From Aquarana catesbeiana (lineage: Eukaryota > Chordata > Amphibia > Anura > Ranidae): a stretch of 64,000 nt of DNA. Of this stretch, positions 1 to 8,083 are shown one piece after another. Location of the stretch: the NCBI RefSeq assembly GCF_042186555.1, contig NC_133336.1, positions 37,932,338 to 37,996,337 of the forward strand, in the 5' to 3' direction. The position numbers and the translations under genes were made by a program. The notes beneath the pieces were generated by a model that had not been told where the DNA came from, ran no database searches, and saw nothing but the letters and a program-made list of their open reading frames with translations. Position 1 is the first letter of the stretch. The number at the start of each line of letters is the position of its first letter.

Positions 1-401
1 TATTTACAGTTAGTGCAGTGCGTCCTGCTCACAGTGTTCTGCTAAACCTACAAGTTAGTGGGGTGCGTCCTGCTCACAGTGTTCAGCTAAACCTACAAGT
101 TAGTGGGGTGCGTCCACCTCACAGTGTTCAGCTAAACCTACAAGCTAGTTGGGTGCATCCTGCTCACAGTGTTCAGCTAGATCCGTTTCTGTTATCTTCT
201 TACTGACAGGCAGGCTTGTCTTGTTACAGTAAATACAGCTACCTGAAGAAAATTGCTGGTGTTCTTTTGATCCTATTAGTACCACAGTCAGGCAGCTAGA
301 CTATTTACAGTTAGTGTAGTGCGTCCTGCTCACAGTGTTCTGCTAAACCTACAAGTTAGTGGGGTGCGTCCACCTCACAGTGTTCAGCTAAAGCTACCTG
401 T
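1..401 (+). repeat. hAT 5' subterminal short repeats
   Basis: A unit of about 40 bases, containing GTGCGTCCTGCTCACAGTGTT and CAGCTAAACCTACAAG, is repeated at least five times with variations, and the block restarts after about 300 bases. The stretch at 235-266 (CAGCTACCTGAAGAA, then TGGTGTTCT) is a diverged copy of the junction sequence around 394/3328, so it serves as an internal picture of the empty site before the palindrome inserted. Subterminal repeats of this sort are commonly transposase binding sites in hAT elements. The short frame at 18-206 is a by-product of the repeats. Confidence 0.7.
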
Positions 402-1411
402 TAGGGATGAGCCGAACACCCCCCTGTTCGGTTCGCACCAGAACATGCGAACAGGAAAAAAGTTTGTTCGAACATGCGAACACCGTTAAAGTCTATGGGA
501 CACGAACATGAATAATCAAAAGTGCTAATTTTAAAGGCTTATATGCAAGTTATTGTCATAAAAAGTGTTTGGGGACCTGGGTCCTGCCCCAGGGGACATG
601 GATCAATGCAAAAAAAAGTTTTAAAAACGGCCGTTTTTTCAGGAGCAGTGATTTTAATAATGCTTAAAGTCAAACAATAAAAGTGTAATATCCCTTTAAA
701 TTTCGTACCTGGGGGGTGTCTATAGTATGCCTGTAAAGGGGCGCATGTTTCCTGTGTTTAGAACAGTCTGACAGCAAAATGACATTTTGAAGGAAAAAAC
801 TCATTTAAAACTACCCGCGGCTATTGCATTGCCGACAATACACATAGAAGTTCATTGATAAAAACGGCATGGGAATTCCCCAAAGGGGAACCCCGAACCA
901 AAATTTAAAAAAAAAATGACGTGGGAGTCCTCCTAAATTCCATACCAGGCCCTTCAGGTCTGGTATGGATATTAAGGGGAACCCCGGCCAAAATTTAAAA
1001 AAAAAAATGACGTGGGGTTCCCCCTAAATTCCATACCAGACCCTTCAGGTCTGGTATGGATTTTAAGGGGGACCCCGCGCCAAAAAAAAAAAAAAAAACG
1101 GCGTGGGGTCCCCCCAAAGATCCATACCAGACCCTTATCCGAGCACGCAACCTGGCAGGCCGCAGGAAAAGAGGGGGGGACGAGAGTGCGGCCCCCCCTC
1201 CCTCCTGATCCGTACCAGGCCACATGCCCTCAACATTGGGAGGGTGCTTTGGGGTAGCCCCCCAAAACACCTTGTCCCCATGTTGATGAGGACAAGGGCC
1301 TCATCCCCACAACCCTGGCCGGTGGTTGTGGGGGTCTGCGGGCGGGGGGCTTATCGGAATCTGGAAGCCCCCTTTAACAAGGTGACCCCCAGATCCCGGC
1401 CCCCCCCCTGT

Positions 1412-1453
1412 GTGAAATGGTAAGGGGGTACATAAGTACCCCTACCATTTCAC
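1412..1453. repeat. Hairpin in left arm of the palindromic element
   Basis: GTGAAATGGTA followed by GGGGGTACATAAGTACCCC and TACCATTTCAC forms a near-perfect stem of about 19 bp. Its counterpart in the other arm is at 2329-2370. It lies distal to the AATAAA signal of the same arm. Function is unknown. Confidence 0.8.
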
Positions 1454-1506
1454 GAAAAAAGTGTCAAAAATGTTAAAAATGACAAGAGACAGTTTTTGAC
1501 AATTCC

Positions 1507-1512
1507 TTTATT
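1507..1512 (-). terminator. Polyadenylation signal, left arm
   Basis: TTTATT on the + strand is AATAAA on the - strand, about 30 bases past the stop of the small frame at 1542-1763. A TG/T-rich stretch follows on the - strand, as usual downstream of cleavage sites. It mirrors 2270-2275 in the right arm. Confidence 0.4.
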
Positions 1513-1541
1513 TAAATGCTTCTTCTTTCTTCTATCTTCCT

Positions 1542-1763
1542 TCATCTTCTGGTTCTTCTGGTTCTTCTGGCTCTTCTGGTTCTTCCTCCGGCGTTCTCGT
1601 CCAGCATCTCCTCCGCGGCGTCTTCTATCTTCTTCTCCTCGGGCCGCTGCGCACCCATGGCATGGGGGGGAGGCTCCCGCTCTTCTCTTCTTCTTTTCTT
1701 CTCTTCTTCTCTTCTTCTCTTCTTCATTTTCTTCTCCGGGCCGCTCCTCACACATGCTGGCAT
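1542..1763 (-). CDS. Small charged frame in the left arm (73 codons)
   Basis: This ATG-started frame runs outward from the centre of the palindrome. It is Lys/Glu/Arg-rich in its first half because of GAA/AGA repeats and ends in an Arg-rich tail (GGRTRRARRTRRTRR). The last 40 or so residues, from PHAMGA onward, match the frame of the other arm (2034-2240) although the repeats between have length differences. Upstream on the same strand lie CTTAAATA (TATTTAAG on the - strand), GC boxes and a CRE-like octamer; AATAAA follows the stop. It could be a real mini-gene of the element or only the by-product of purine repeats. No family is recognised. Confidence 0.3.
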   Translation of the reverse strand: MPACVRSGPEKKMKKRRREEEKKRRREEREPPPHAMGAQRPEEKKIEDAAEEMLDENAGGRTRRARRTRRTRR

Positions 1764-1800
1764 GGAGGGAGGCTCCCGCTGTGTGACGGCGCTCCTCGTC

Positions 1801-1985
1801 TGACAGTTCTTAAATAACGGGGGGCGGGGCCACCCGGTGACCCCGCCCCCCTCTGACGCACGGTGACTTGACGGGACTTCCCTGTGACGTCACGGGGAAT
1901 GCCACAGGGAAGTCCCGTCAAGTCACCGTGCGTCAGAGGGGGGCGGGGTCACCGGGTGGCCCCGCCCCCCGTTATTTAAGAACTG
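1801..1985. promoter_or_regulatory. Symmetrical promoter-like centre of the palindrome
   Basis: The apex holds TGACGTCA (1885-1892, a perfect CRE/ATF octamer), GC boxes on both sides (GGGGCGGGGC at 1821-1830 and its mirror near 1961-1970) and TATTTAAG on both strands (1973-1980 on +, 1809-1816 on -). This is the layout of a divergent promoter. Each side leads to a small frame and then an AATAAA signal. Activity is inferred from motifs only. Confidence 0.45.
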
Positions 1986-2033
1986 TCAGACGAGGAGCGC
2001 CGTCACACAGCGGGAGCCTCCCTCCATGCCAGC

Positions 2034-2240
2034 ATGTGTGAGGAGCGGCCCGGAGAAGAAAATGAAGAAGAGAAGAAGAGAAGAAAAGAAGAAGAGAAGA
2101 GCGGGAGCCTCCCCCCCCATGCCATGGGTGCGGAGCAGCCCGAGGAGAAGAAGATAGAAGACGCCGCGGAGGAGATGCTGGACGAGAACGCCGGAGGAAG
2201 AACCAGAAGAGCCAGAAGAACCAGAAGAACCAGAAGATGA
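2034..2240 (+). CDS. Small charged frame in the right arm (68 codons)
   Basis: Mirror partner of the frame at 1542-1763. It starts with ATG 54 bases beyond TATTTAAG, has an acidic/basic repeat region (residues 5-25), then EEKKIEDAAEEMLDENAGG and an Arg-rich tail. AATAAA follows 30 bases after the stop. The N-terminal halves of the two arms are in different frames because of repeat-length changes, while the C-terminal halves stay in the same frame. Arg-rich tails of this kind can bind RNA, but that is speculation. Alternatively the openness comes from the lack of stop codons in GAA/AGA repeats. Confidence 0.3.
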   Translation: MCEERPGEENEEEKKRRKEEEKSGSLPPHAMGAEQPEEKKIEDAAEEMLDENAGGRTRRARRTRRTRR

Positions 2241-2269
2241 AGGAAGATAGAAGAAAGAAGAAACATTTA

Positions 2270-2275
2270 AATAAA
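2270..2275 (+). terminator. Polyadenylation signal, right arm
   Basis: AATAAA 30 bases after the stop at 2240, followed by TGTCTCTTGTCATTTTT, a plausible GU/U-rich downstream element. It mirrors 1507-1512. Confidence 0.4.
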
Positions 2276-2328
2276 GGAATTGTCAAAAACTGTCTCTTGT
2301 CATTTTTAACATTTTTGACACTTTTTTC

Positions 2329-2370
2329 GTGAAATGGTAGGGGTACTTATGTACCCCCTTACCATTTCAC
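2329..2370. repeat. Hairpin in right arm of the palindromic element
   Basis: GTGAAATGGTAGGGGTAC and its inverted partner GTACCCCCTTACCATTTCAC face each other with almost no loop. It is the mirror copy of 1412-1453. Confidence 0.8.
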
Positions 2371-3391
2371 ACAGGGGGGGGGCCGGGATCTGGGGGTCAC
2401 CTTGTTAAAGGGGGCTTCCAGATTCCGATAAGCCCCCCGCCCGCAGACCCCCACAACCACCGGCCAGGGTTGTGGGGATGAGGCCCTTGTCCTCATCAAC
2501 ATGGGGACAGGGTGTTTTGGGGGGCTACCCCAAAGCACCCTCCCAATGTTGAGGGCATGTGGCCTGGTACGGTTCAGGAGGGAGGGGGGGCCGCACTCTC
2601 GTCCCCCCCTCTTTTCCTGCGGCCTGCCAGGTTGCGTGCTCGGATAAGGGTCTGGTATGGATTTTTGGGGGGACCCCACGCCGTTTTTTTTTAAATTTTG
2701 GCCGGGGTTCCCCTTAATATCCATACCAGACCTGAAGGGCCTGGTATGGAATTTAGGGGGACTCCCACGTCATTTTTTTTTTTTTAAATTTTGGTTCGGG
2801 GTTCCCCTTTGGGGAATTCCCATGCCGTTTTTATCAATGAACTTCTATGTGTATTGTCGGCAATGCAATAGCCGCGGGTAGTTTTAAATAAGTTTTTTCC
2901 TTCAAAATGTCATTTTGCTGTCAGACTGTTCTAAACACAGGAAACATGCGCCCCTTTACAGGCACACTATAGACACCCCCCAGGTACGAAATTTAAAGGG
3001 ATATTACACTTTTATTGATTGACTTTAAGCATTATTAAAATCACTGCTCCTGAAAAAACGGCCGTTTTTAAAACTTTTTTTTGCATTGATCCATGTCCCC
3101 TGGGGCAGGACCCAGGTCCCCAAACACTTTTTATGACAATAACTTGCATATTAGCCTTTAAAATTAGCACTTTTGATTTCTCCCATAGACTTTTAAAGGG
3201 TGTTCCGCGACATTCGAATTTGCCGCGAACACCCCAAATTGTTCGCTGTTCGGTGAACTTGCGAACAGCCAATGTTCGAGTCGAACATGAGTTCGACTCG
3301 AACTCGAAGCTCATCCCTACTACCTGTAGAAGGTTGGTGGTGTTCTCATACTACAGGCAGGCAGTTGATTTTGCTAGCTGCAGTATCAGTA

Positions 3392-3418
3392 CATATATAT
3401 ATATATATATATATATAT
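3392..3418. repeat. (TA)n microsatellite
   Basis: About 13 TA units within the 5' untranslated part of the hAT element. Confidence 0.9.
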
Positions 3419-3512
3419 CCCAGCTTAGTGCAGCTACAGGCCATTAGTATGTCTGGAAGGCCAAGAAGGAGAGGCAGACAGTCACAAGCCAATAAGCAGG
3501 CAAGCAGGCTCT

Positions 3513-6500
3513 GTGTCTAGTGCTGGTCGTGGAGACAGTGCATCCTCATCAGCACGTGGCCATGGGACACGCTTGGCCTTTTTTTCGGCAGCTGGCCATG
3601 TTGAGCCGCAACATGCGGAAGACTTGGTCGACTGGATGACCAAGCCGTCCTCATCCTCCTCATCCTCTCTCACCCATGCCCAGGGTACTTTGTCTGGCAA
3701 AGCAGCGGCCTCTTCCCTCGGCTCAATGTCATCAGTGACTCCTTCCCTAGCCCCACCATGTCCTCCTGAGGAGTCCCTCGAACTGTTTGACCACAGTGTT
3801 GGGTACATGCTCCAGGAGGATGCCCAGCGTTTGGAAGGCTCTGATGATGATACTGAGCTCGATGAAGGCAGTAACACGAGCACGGACAGAGGGGGTGCCC
3901 AAGAAGGACAGCAATCTGGCAGTCATGCTCCCCCTGCTGCAGCATACTGCCAGGTTTGCTCCAGTGATGAGGAGGGAGGGGATGATGAGGTCACTGACTC
4001 AACGTGGGTGCCTGATAGGAGAGAGGAGGAGGAGGAGGAGGCGGCACATCACCAACGAGGCAGGATGCCCTCCAGGGGCCAGCCTAAGGGCAGCACATTG
4101 ACTGCATCACACCCCAAAGCTCCACATGTGCAGGGCGCTGCAGTCTCTGCGCGTTATTCAAAAAGTTCTTTGGTGTGGGCCTTTTTTGAGACGAGTGCAT
4201 CAGATCGCACCGCTGCTATTTGCAACATATGTCTCAAGCGTATCTCGCGTGGCCAAAACATCTCCCGCTTGGGTACCACATGCTTGACCAGACATATGTT
4301 GACCTGCCATGCAGTTCGTTGGCAAGCGTATCTAAAAGACCCACACCAAAGAACAAAGAGGACCTCTGCTTGCTCCTCATCAGCTGAGATTTCCAACCCC
4401 ACTAGACCTTCAGTCCTCTCTGAGACCTGCACTGAGAGGAATGAAGGTGTAGAATTAGGTGTGTCACAGCCACGTACTTGTGGGCAATCTGATTTTGGTA
4501 CACCGACGTCAGATTGTACCAGGCAAATTTCCCTGCCCCAGCTGCTGCACCGCCGAAAGAAGTTTGCTCCCAGCCATCCACATGCCCAACGGTTGAATGC
4601 TAGCTTGGCAAAATTGCTAGCACTTCAACTGCTGCCTTTTCAGTTGGTAGACTCTGCCCCCTTCCGTGAGTTTGTGGAATGTGCGGTTCCTCAGTGGCAG
4701 GTACCCAAACGCCACTTTTTCTCACGGAAGGCGATTCCGGCTCTCTACCAGCATGTGGAAGGCAATGTCCATGCCTCGCTGGACAGGGCGGTCAGCGGTA
4801 AGCTGCATATTACCGCTGACTCATGGTCCAGCAGGCATGGACAGGGACGTTACCTAAGTTTCACGGCGCATTGGGTGACTCTGCTGGCAGCTGGGAAGGA
4901 TGCAGGACAAGGTGCAGTAGTGTTGGAGGTTGTTCCGCCACCATGCCTCCAAAATGCTAATGATTGTGACACACCTCTCTCCTCCACCCCCTCCTCTTCT
5001 TCTTCCTCCATGGCCTCTTCCTCGGAACCAGCGGTGCTCCGTAGTCGTTCAAGGGGCTACGCAAGTACGCAGGCCAAAAGATGCCATGCGGTGCTTGAGC
5101 TGGTGTGCTTGGGGGACAGGAGCCACACTGGGGCAGAGGTTCTGTCGGCTCTGCAGGGGCAGGTTCAGAGGTGGTTGACGCCACTCCAACTTAAGGCAGG
5201 AATGGTGGTTTGCGACAATGGCACCAACCTCCTCTCTGCCCTCCGACAGGGACAAATGACCCATGTGCCCTGTTTGGCTCACGTCCTTAACTTGGTGGTG
5301 CAGCGGTTCTTGGGCAGGTACCCGGGCTTACAGGATGTCCTGAGGCAGGCCAGGAAAGTCTGTGTGCATTTCCGCCGGTCATATAATGCCAGTGCTCGGC
5401 TGACGGACCTCCAAAAGGAGTTTAACCTGCCCAAGAACCGCCTAATCTGTGACATGCCCACCAGGTGGAACTCAACGCTGGCCATGCTGCAATGGCTGCA
5501 CACGCAGCAGAGGGCCATCAATGAGTACCTGTGCGACTATGGCACCAGGACAGGGTCAGGGGAGCTTGTTTTTTTTTCCCCACGCCAGTGGGCCATGATC
5601 AGGGATGCATGCACTGTCCTGTCACCATTTGAGGAGGCCACGAGGATGGTGAGCAGTGACAGTGCATGCATCAGTGACACTGTCCCCCTTGTCCACCTGT
5701 TGGAGCACACGCTGCGTGGAATAATGGACAGGGCACTTGAGGCAGAACAGAGGCAGGAAGAGGAGGACTTCCTTAGCTCTCAAGGCCCCCTTTATCCAGA
5801 CAGTGTTCCTGCGTGCCCGCCGATCACACAGGAAGAGGACGAGGAGGAAGAGGAGGAGGAGGAGGAGGAAGATTGTGTCAGTATGGAGGTCGAGCCTGGC
5901 ACTCAGCATCAGCAACAGTCTTTAAGGGATCAGTCCCAAGAAACACATGGACTTGTACGTGGCTGGGAGGAGGGTAAGGTTGCGGACCTTATCTTGCCAT
6001 CGCAGAGGGAGCAGAGGATGAAACATCTTCGGGAGGCCTTGCAGAAAGGTCTGTGCAACGCGTTCCCAGAGACTGGGAGGTTACAAACTCCTGTTTCTGG
6101 ACAACGTGTTGCTGAGGCTTCGGTCAGTCAAAGAAGGAGCGGTGGAGAAGGTGGCCGTCTGACCGATGCGTTCAGACAATTTTTTGGTCCGCAGCCCCAA
6201 GGTATGATCGGTTCCAGCAACCATCGCCAGCGTCTGTTTTACATGGTGCAGGAATACCTAGGGGCAAGATCAGACTTGGACACCTTTCCCACCGAAAATC
6301 CTCTGGGTTACTGGGTCTTGAGGATGGATCACTGGCCAGAGCTTGCACAGTATGCAATTGAGCTACTGGCCTGTCCTGCATCCAGCATTCTTTCGGAACG
6401 CAAATTCAGTGCTGCTGGAGGCGTGGTAACCGATCACAGGGTGCGTCTGTCCACTGACTCGGTCGATCGACTGACCTTCATAAAAATGAATGAGTCTTGG

Positions 6501-6545
6501 ATCACCACCAGCTACCAAGCACCTGATGCTGATGTAACCGAATAA
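3513..6545 (+). CDS. hAT-family transposase with BED zinc finger, nearly intact
   Basis: The frame is open for 1010 codons to TAA at 6543-6545. Residue numbers count from 3513, which is GTG; the first in-frame ATG is codon 42 (3636). A BED-type finger lies at about 218-268 (C237, C240, H261, H266). The RNase H-like catalytic region includes TADSWSS (D436) and VVCDNGTN (D568), followed by CLAHVLNLVVQ. An acidic run (EEDEEEEE...) lies near 770-785. The C-terminal dimerisation region (about 928-993) contains ELLACPASSILSERKFSAAG. The product should bind the element's ends and cut and paste it in the nucleus. A separate frame starting with ATG at 3449 encodes a basic N-terminus and hits a stop at 3518-3520 in the neighbouring frame, so the true start is probably 3449 with a one-base shift before 3513. 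Otherwise no internal stop is present, which suggests a young copy. Confidence 0.85.
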   Translation: MSSAGRGDSASSSARGHGTRLAFFSAAGHVEPQHAEDLVDWMTKPSSSSSSSLTHAQGTLSGKAAASSLGSMSSVTPSLAPPCPPEESLELFDHSVGYMLQEDAQRLEGSDDDTELDEGSNTSTDRGGAQEGQQSGSHAPPAAAYCQVCSSDEEGGDDEVTDSTWVPDRREEEEEEAAHHQRGRMPSRGQPKGSTLTASHPKAPHVQGAAVSARYSKSSLVWAFFETSASDRTAAICNICLKRISRGQNISRLGTTCLTRHMLTCHAVRWQAYLKDPHQRTKRTSACSSSAEISNPTRPSVLSETCTERNEGVELGVSQPRTCGQSDFGTPTSDCTRQISLPQLLHRRKKFAPSHPHAQRLNASLAKLLALQLLPFQLVDSAPFREFVECAVPQWQVPKRHFFSRKAIPALYQHVEGNVHASLDRAVSGKLHITADSWSSRHGQGRYLSFTAHWVTLLAAGKDAGQGAVVLEVVPPPCLQNANDCDTPLSSTPSSSSSSMASSSEPAVLRSRSRGYASTQAKRCHAVLELVCLGDRSHTGAEVLSALQGQVQRWLTPLQLKAGMVVCDNGTNLLSALRQGQMTHVPCLAHVLNLVVQRFLGRYPGLQDVLRQARKVCVHFRRSYNASARLTDLQKEFNLPKNRLICDMPTRWNSTLAMLQWLHTQQRAINEYLCDYGTRTGSGELVFFSPRQWAMIRDACTVLSPFEEATRMVSSDSACISDTVPLVHLLEHTLRGIMDRALEAEQRQEEEDFLSSQGPLYPDSVPACPPITQEEDEEEEEEEEEEDCVSMEVEPGTQHQQQSLRDQSQETHGLVRGWEEGKVADLILPSQREQRMKHLREALQKGLCNAFPETGRLQTPVSGQRVAEASVSQRRSGGEGGRLTDAFRQFFGPQPQGMIGSSNHRQRLFYMVQEYLGARSDLDTFPTENPLGYWVLRMDHWPELAQYAIELLACPASSILSERKFSAAGGVVTDHRVRLSTDSVDRLTFIKMNESWITTSYQAPDADVTE

Positions 6546-6654
6546 TTTTTTTTGAAATCTCAGATCCCTTCAAAGACTGCCTATGCTGATGCTGAGTGAC
6601 TATCCCTGAGTAATCATCCTCTTCCTCCTCAATGATCACGCTGATAGCTTGTAA

Positions 6655-7106
6655 GAACATTTTTGGTTCTGGGTGCCACCACCAGTGCCTAAGGCACAAT
6701 TTTTCAGCCCCTGTTTAACAGGGGCGTGTAATTACGATTTTTGATGTAATACTTTGCAGCAGGGCTCGTTCCTGCATTCCAACTAGAGTGTCTGTGAGGG
6801 GTTGCAGTGTTGTGGCACCAGCACCAGTGCCTAAGGCCCAATTTTTCAGCCCTTGTTTAACAGGGGCGTGTAATTACAATTTTTGATGCAATACTTTGCA
6901 GCAGGGCTCGTTCCTGCATTCCAACTAGAGTGTCTGTGAGGGGTTGCAGTGTTGTGGCACCAGCACCAGTGCCTAAGGCCTAATTTTTCAGCTCCTGTTC
7001 AACAGGGGCATGTAATTACAATTCTTGATCTAATATTTCACAGCAGAGCCCTGTATGGGCTTACAGTGTTGTGGCCACAGCAACACCTAAGGCCCAAATT
7101 TCTGCT
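6655..7106 (+). repeat. hAT 3' subterminal tandem repeats
   Basis: Three-plus copies of a unit of about 145 bases. Each holds CACCAGTGCCTAAGGC, then CAGCCCCTGTTTAACAGGGG (a short hairpin, TGTTTAACA within inverted CCCC/GGGG), then GCAGCAGGGCTCGTTCCTGC and CTGTGAGGGGTTGCAGTGTTGTGG. Copies start near 6670, 6815 and 6960, and the last is degraded. They lie between the transposase stop and the 3' end, so they probably act as subterminal transposase sites. Confidence 0.75.
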
Positions 7107-7119
7107 GAGTATATAGGGC

Positions 7120-7488
7120 AGGACCCTACTTTCAAACAACTAACTTACAAACGACTCCTACTTGCAAACGGAAGGAGACAACAGGAAGTGAGAATAAATC
7201 TACCCCTAGGAAGGGAAATTCTCTCCTGTAAGAGTTAATATGGGAAAAACATTTCTCCTTTCCACTGATGCTTTCCAATCCATTGGGACAAAAAGTGAGG
7301 TGAAATCTTCTGAAGAGGAGGAAAGACAGCAAAACAAATGTCACAGGGGTGATAACCCTTCCCTATGTTTTCCAAAAAGCTTAAAAAAGATTTTTTGGCT
7401 GGAGCTAAACACGTTAAAAATGTACCCGTTCAAAATTACAAAGAGATTCTACTTAACAACAAACCTACAGCCTGTATACTGCTGTTCA
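7120..7488. mobile_element. 369-bp insertion of unknown class with 13-bp target duplication
   Basis: GAGTATATAGGGC occurs at 7107-7119 and 7489-7501, bracketing 369 bases unrelated to the hAT element. Removing the insert restores continuity into the hAT 3' end. Inside are ACTTACAAACGACTCCTACTTGC and a stretch starting GGAAGTGAG. No terminal inverted repeats are seen. The duplication length points to retrotransposition, but no poly(A) tail is visible. Confidence 0.55.
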
Positions 7489-7501
7489 GAGTATATAGGG
7501 C

Positions 7502-8083
7502 CTGGTGGCCCCACACCTTTCCTTATTTTAATTTGGGTGCGGGGTTCCCCTTAATATCCATACAAGACCCAAAGGGCCTGGTAATGGACTGGGGGGTACC
7601 CATGCCGTTTGTCTCACTGATTTTCATCCATATTGCCAGGACCCGACATTACATTAAACCCGCAAGCAGTTTTAAATGAGATTTTTTCCTTTAAAAATGA
7701 CATTTGGTGCAGGGACTGTTCTAAACACGGGAAACACGCGTCACTTTACAGGCATACTATAGACACCCCTCAGGTACGATATTTAAAGGAATATTTCACT
7801 TTTTTTTTTTTTACTTTAAGCATCATTAAAATCACTGCTCCCGAAAAAACGGCCGTTTTTAAAAGTTTTTTTTTTGCATTGATACATGTCCCCTGGGGTA
7901 GGACCCGGGTCCCCAAACCCTTTTTAGGACAATACCATGCAAATTAGCCTTTAAAATGAGCACTTTTGATTTTGAACGTTCGAGTCCCATAGACGTCAAT
8001 GGGGTTCTAACGTTCGTGCGAACTTTCGGTCCGTTCGCAGGTTCTGGTGCGAACCGAACCGGGGGGTGTTCGGCTCATCCCTA
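7502..8083 (+). mobile_element. 3' terminal region of the hAT element
   Basis: Homologous to the right arm end (about 2655-3319) of the palindromic element: shared blocks are GGTTCCCCTTAATATCCATAC, AACGGCCGTTTTTAAAA and the CATGTCCCCTGGGG region. It ends with the TIR GCTCATCCCTA (8073-8083). An alternative reading is a separate truncated non-autonomous copy, but the smooth join at GAGTATATAGGGC favours the hAT 3' end. Confidence 0.65.

Larger units (their letters stand above)
402..3319. mobile_element. 2.9-kb palindromic (foldback) non-autonomous hAT element
   Basis: The left end TAGGGATGAGC (402-412) is the exact reverse complement of the right end GCTCATCCCTA (3309-3319). The flanking octamer CTACCTGT occurs at 394-401 and again at 3320-3327, a perfect 8-bp target duplication as expected for hAT. 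The two arms are inverted copies over about 1.4 kb each around a centre at 1894/1895; the inner arms 1861-1886 and 1903-1928 match perfectly. Outer arm parts resemble the 3' end of the host hAT element (7502-8083): both contain GGTTCCCCTTAATATCC and the same block near AAAAAACGGCCGTTTTT. It is therefore probably a derivative of the autonomous family. The arms also carry a promoter-like centre, purine-rich frames and polyadenylation signals, listed separately. Confidence 0.85.
1..8083 (+). mobile_element. Autonomous hAT transposon, left end outside the window
   Basis: I join the 5' repeats (1-401 and 3328-3512), the transposase frame (3513-6545), the 3' tandem repeats (6655-7106) and the 3' end (7502-8083) into one element. 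The right end is the motif GCTCATCCCTA at 8073-8083, the same terminal inverted repeat as the palindromic element nested at 402-3319. Beyond 8083 the sequence is the telomere-like array, so the element inserted into that array. The next 8 bases are CTTCTAAC, the predicted target duplication. Two later insertions interrupt it: the 2.9-kb palindrome, and a 369-bp piece at 7120-7488 flanked by a 13-bp duplication. The left TIR should lie upstream of base 1. Seen: TIR, frame and nesting. Inferred: that all parts are one element. Confidence 0.75.

Noticed and set aside
2359..2724. 121-codon frame on the - strand of the foldback
   Set aside because: Pro/Arg-rich reading of GC-rich arm DNA; its mirror frame in the other arm (1103-1423) differs at the N-terminus, with no start context or domain.
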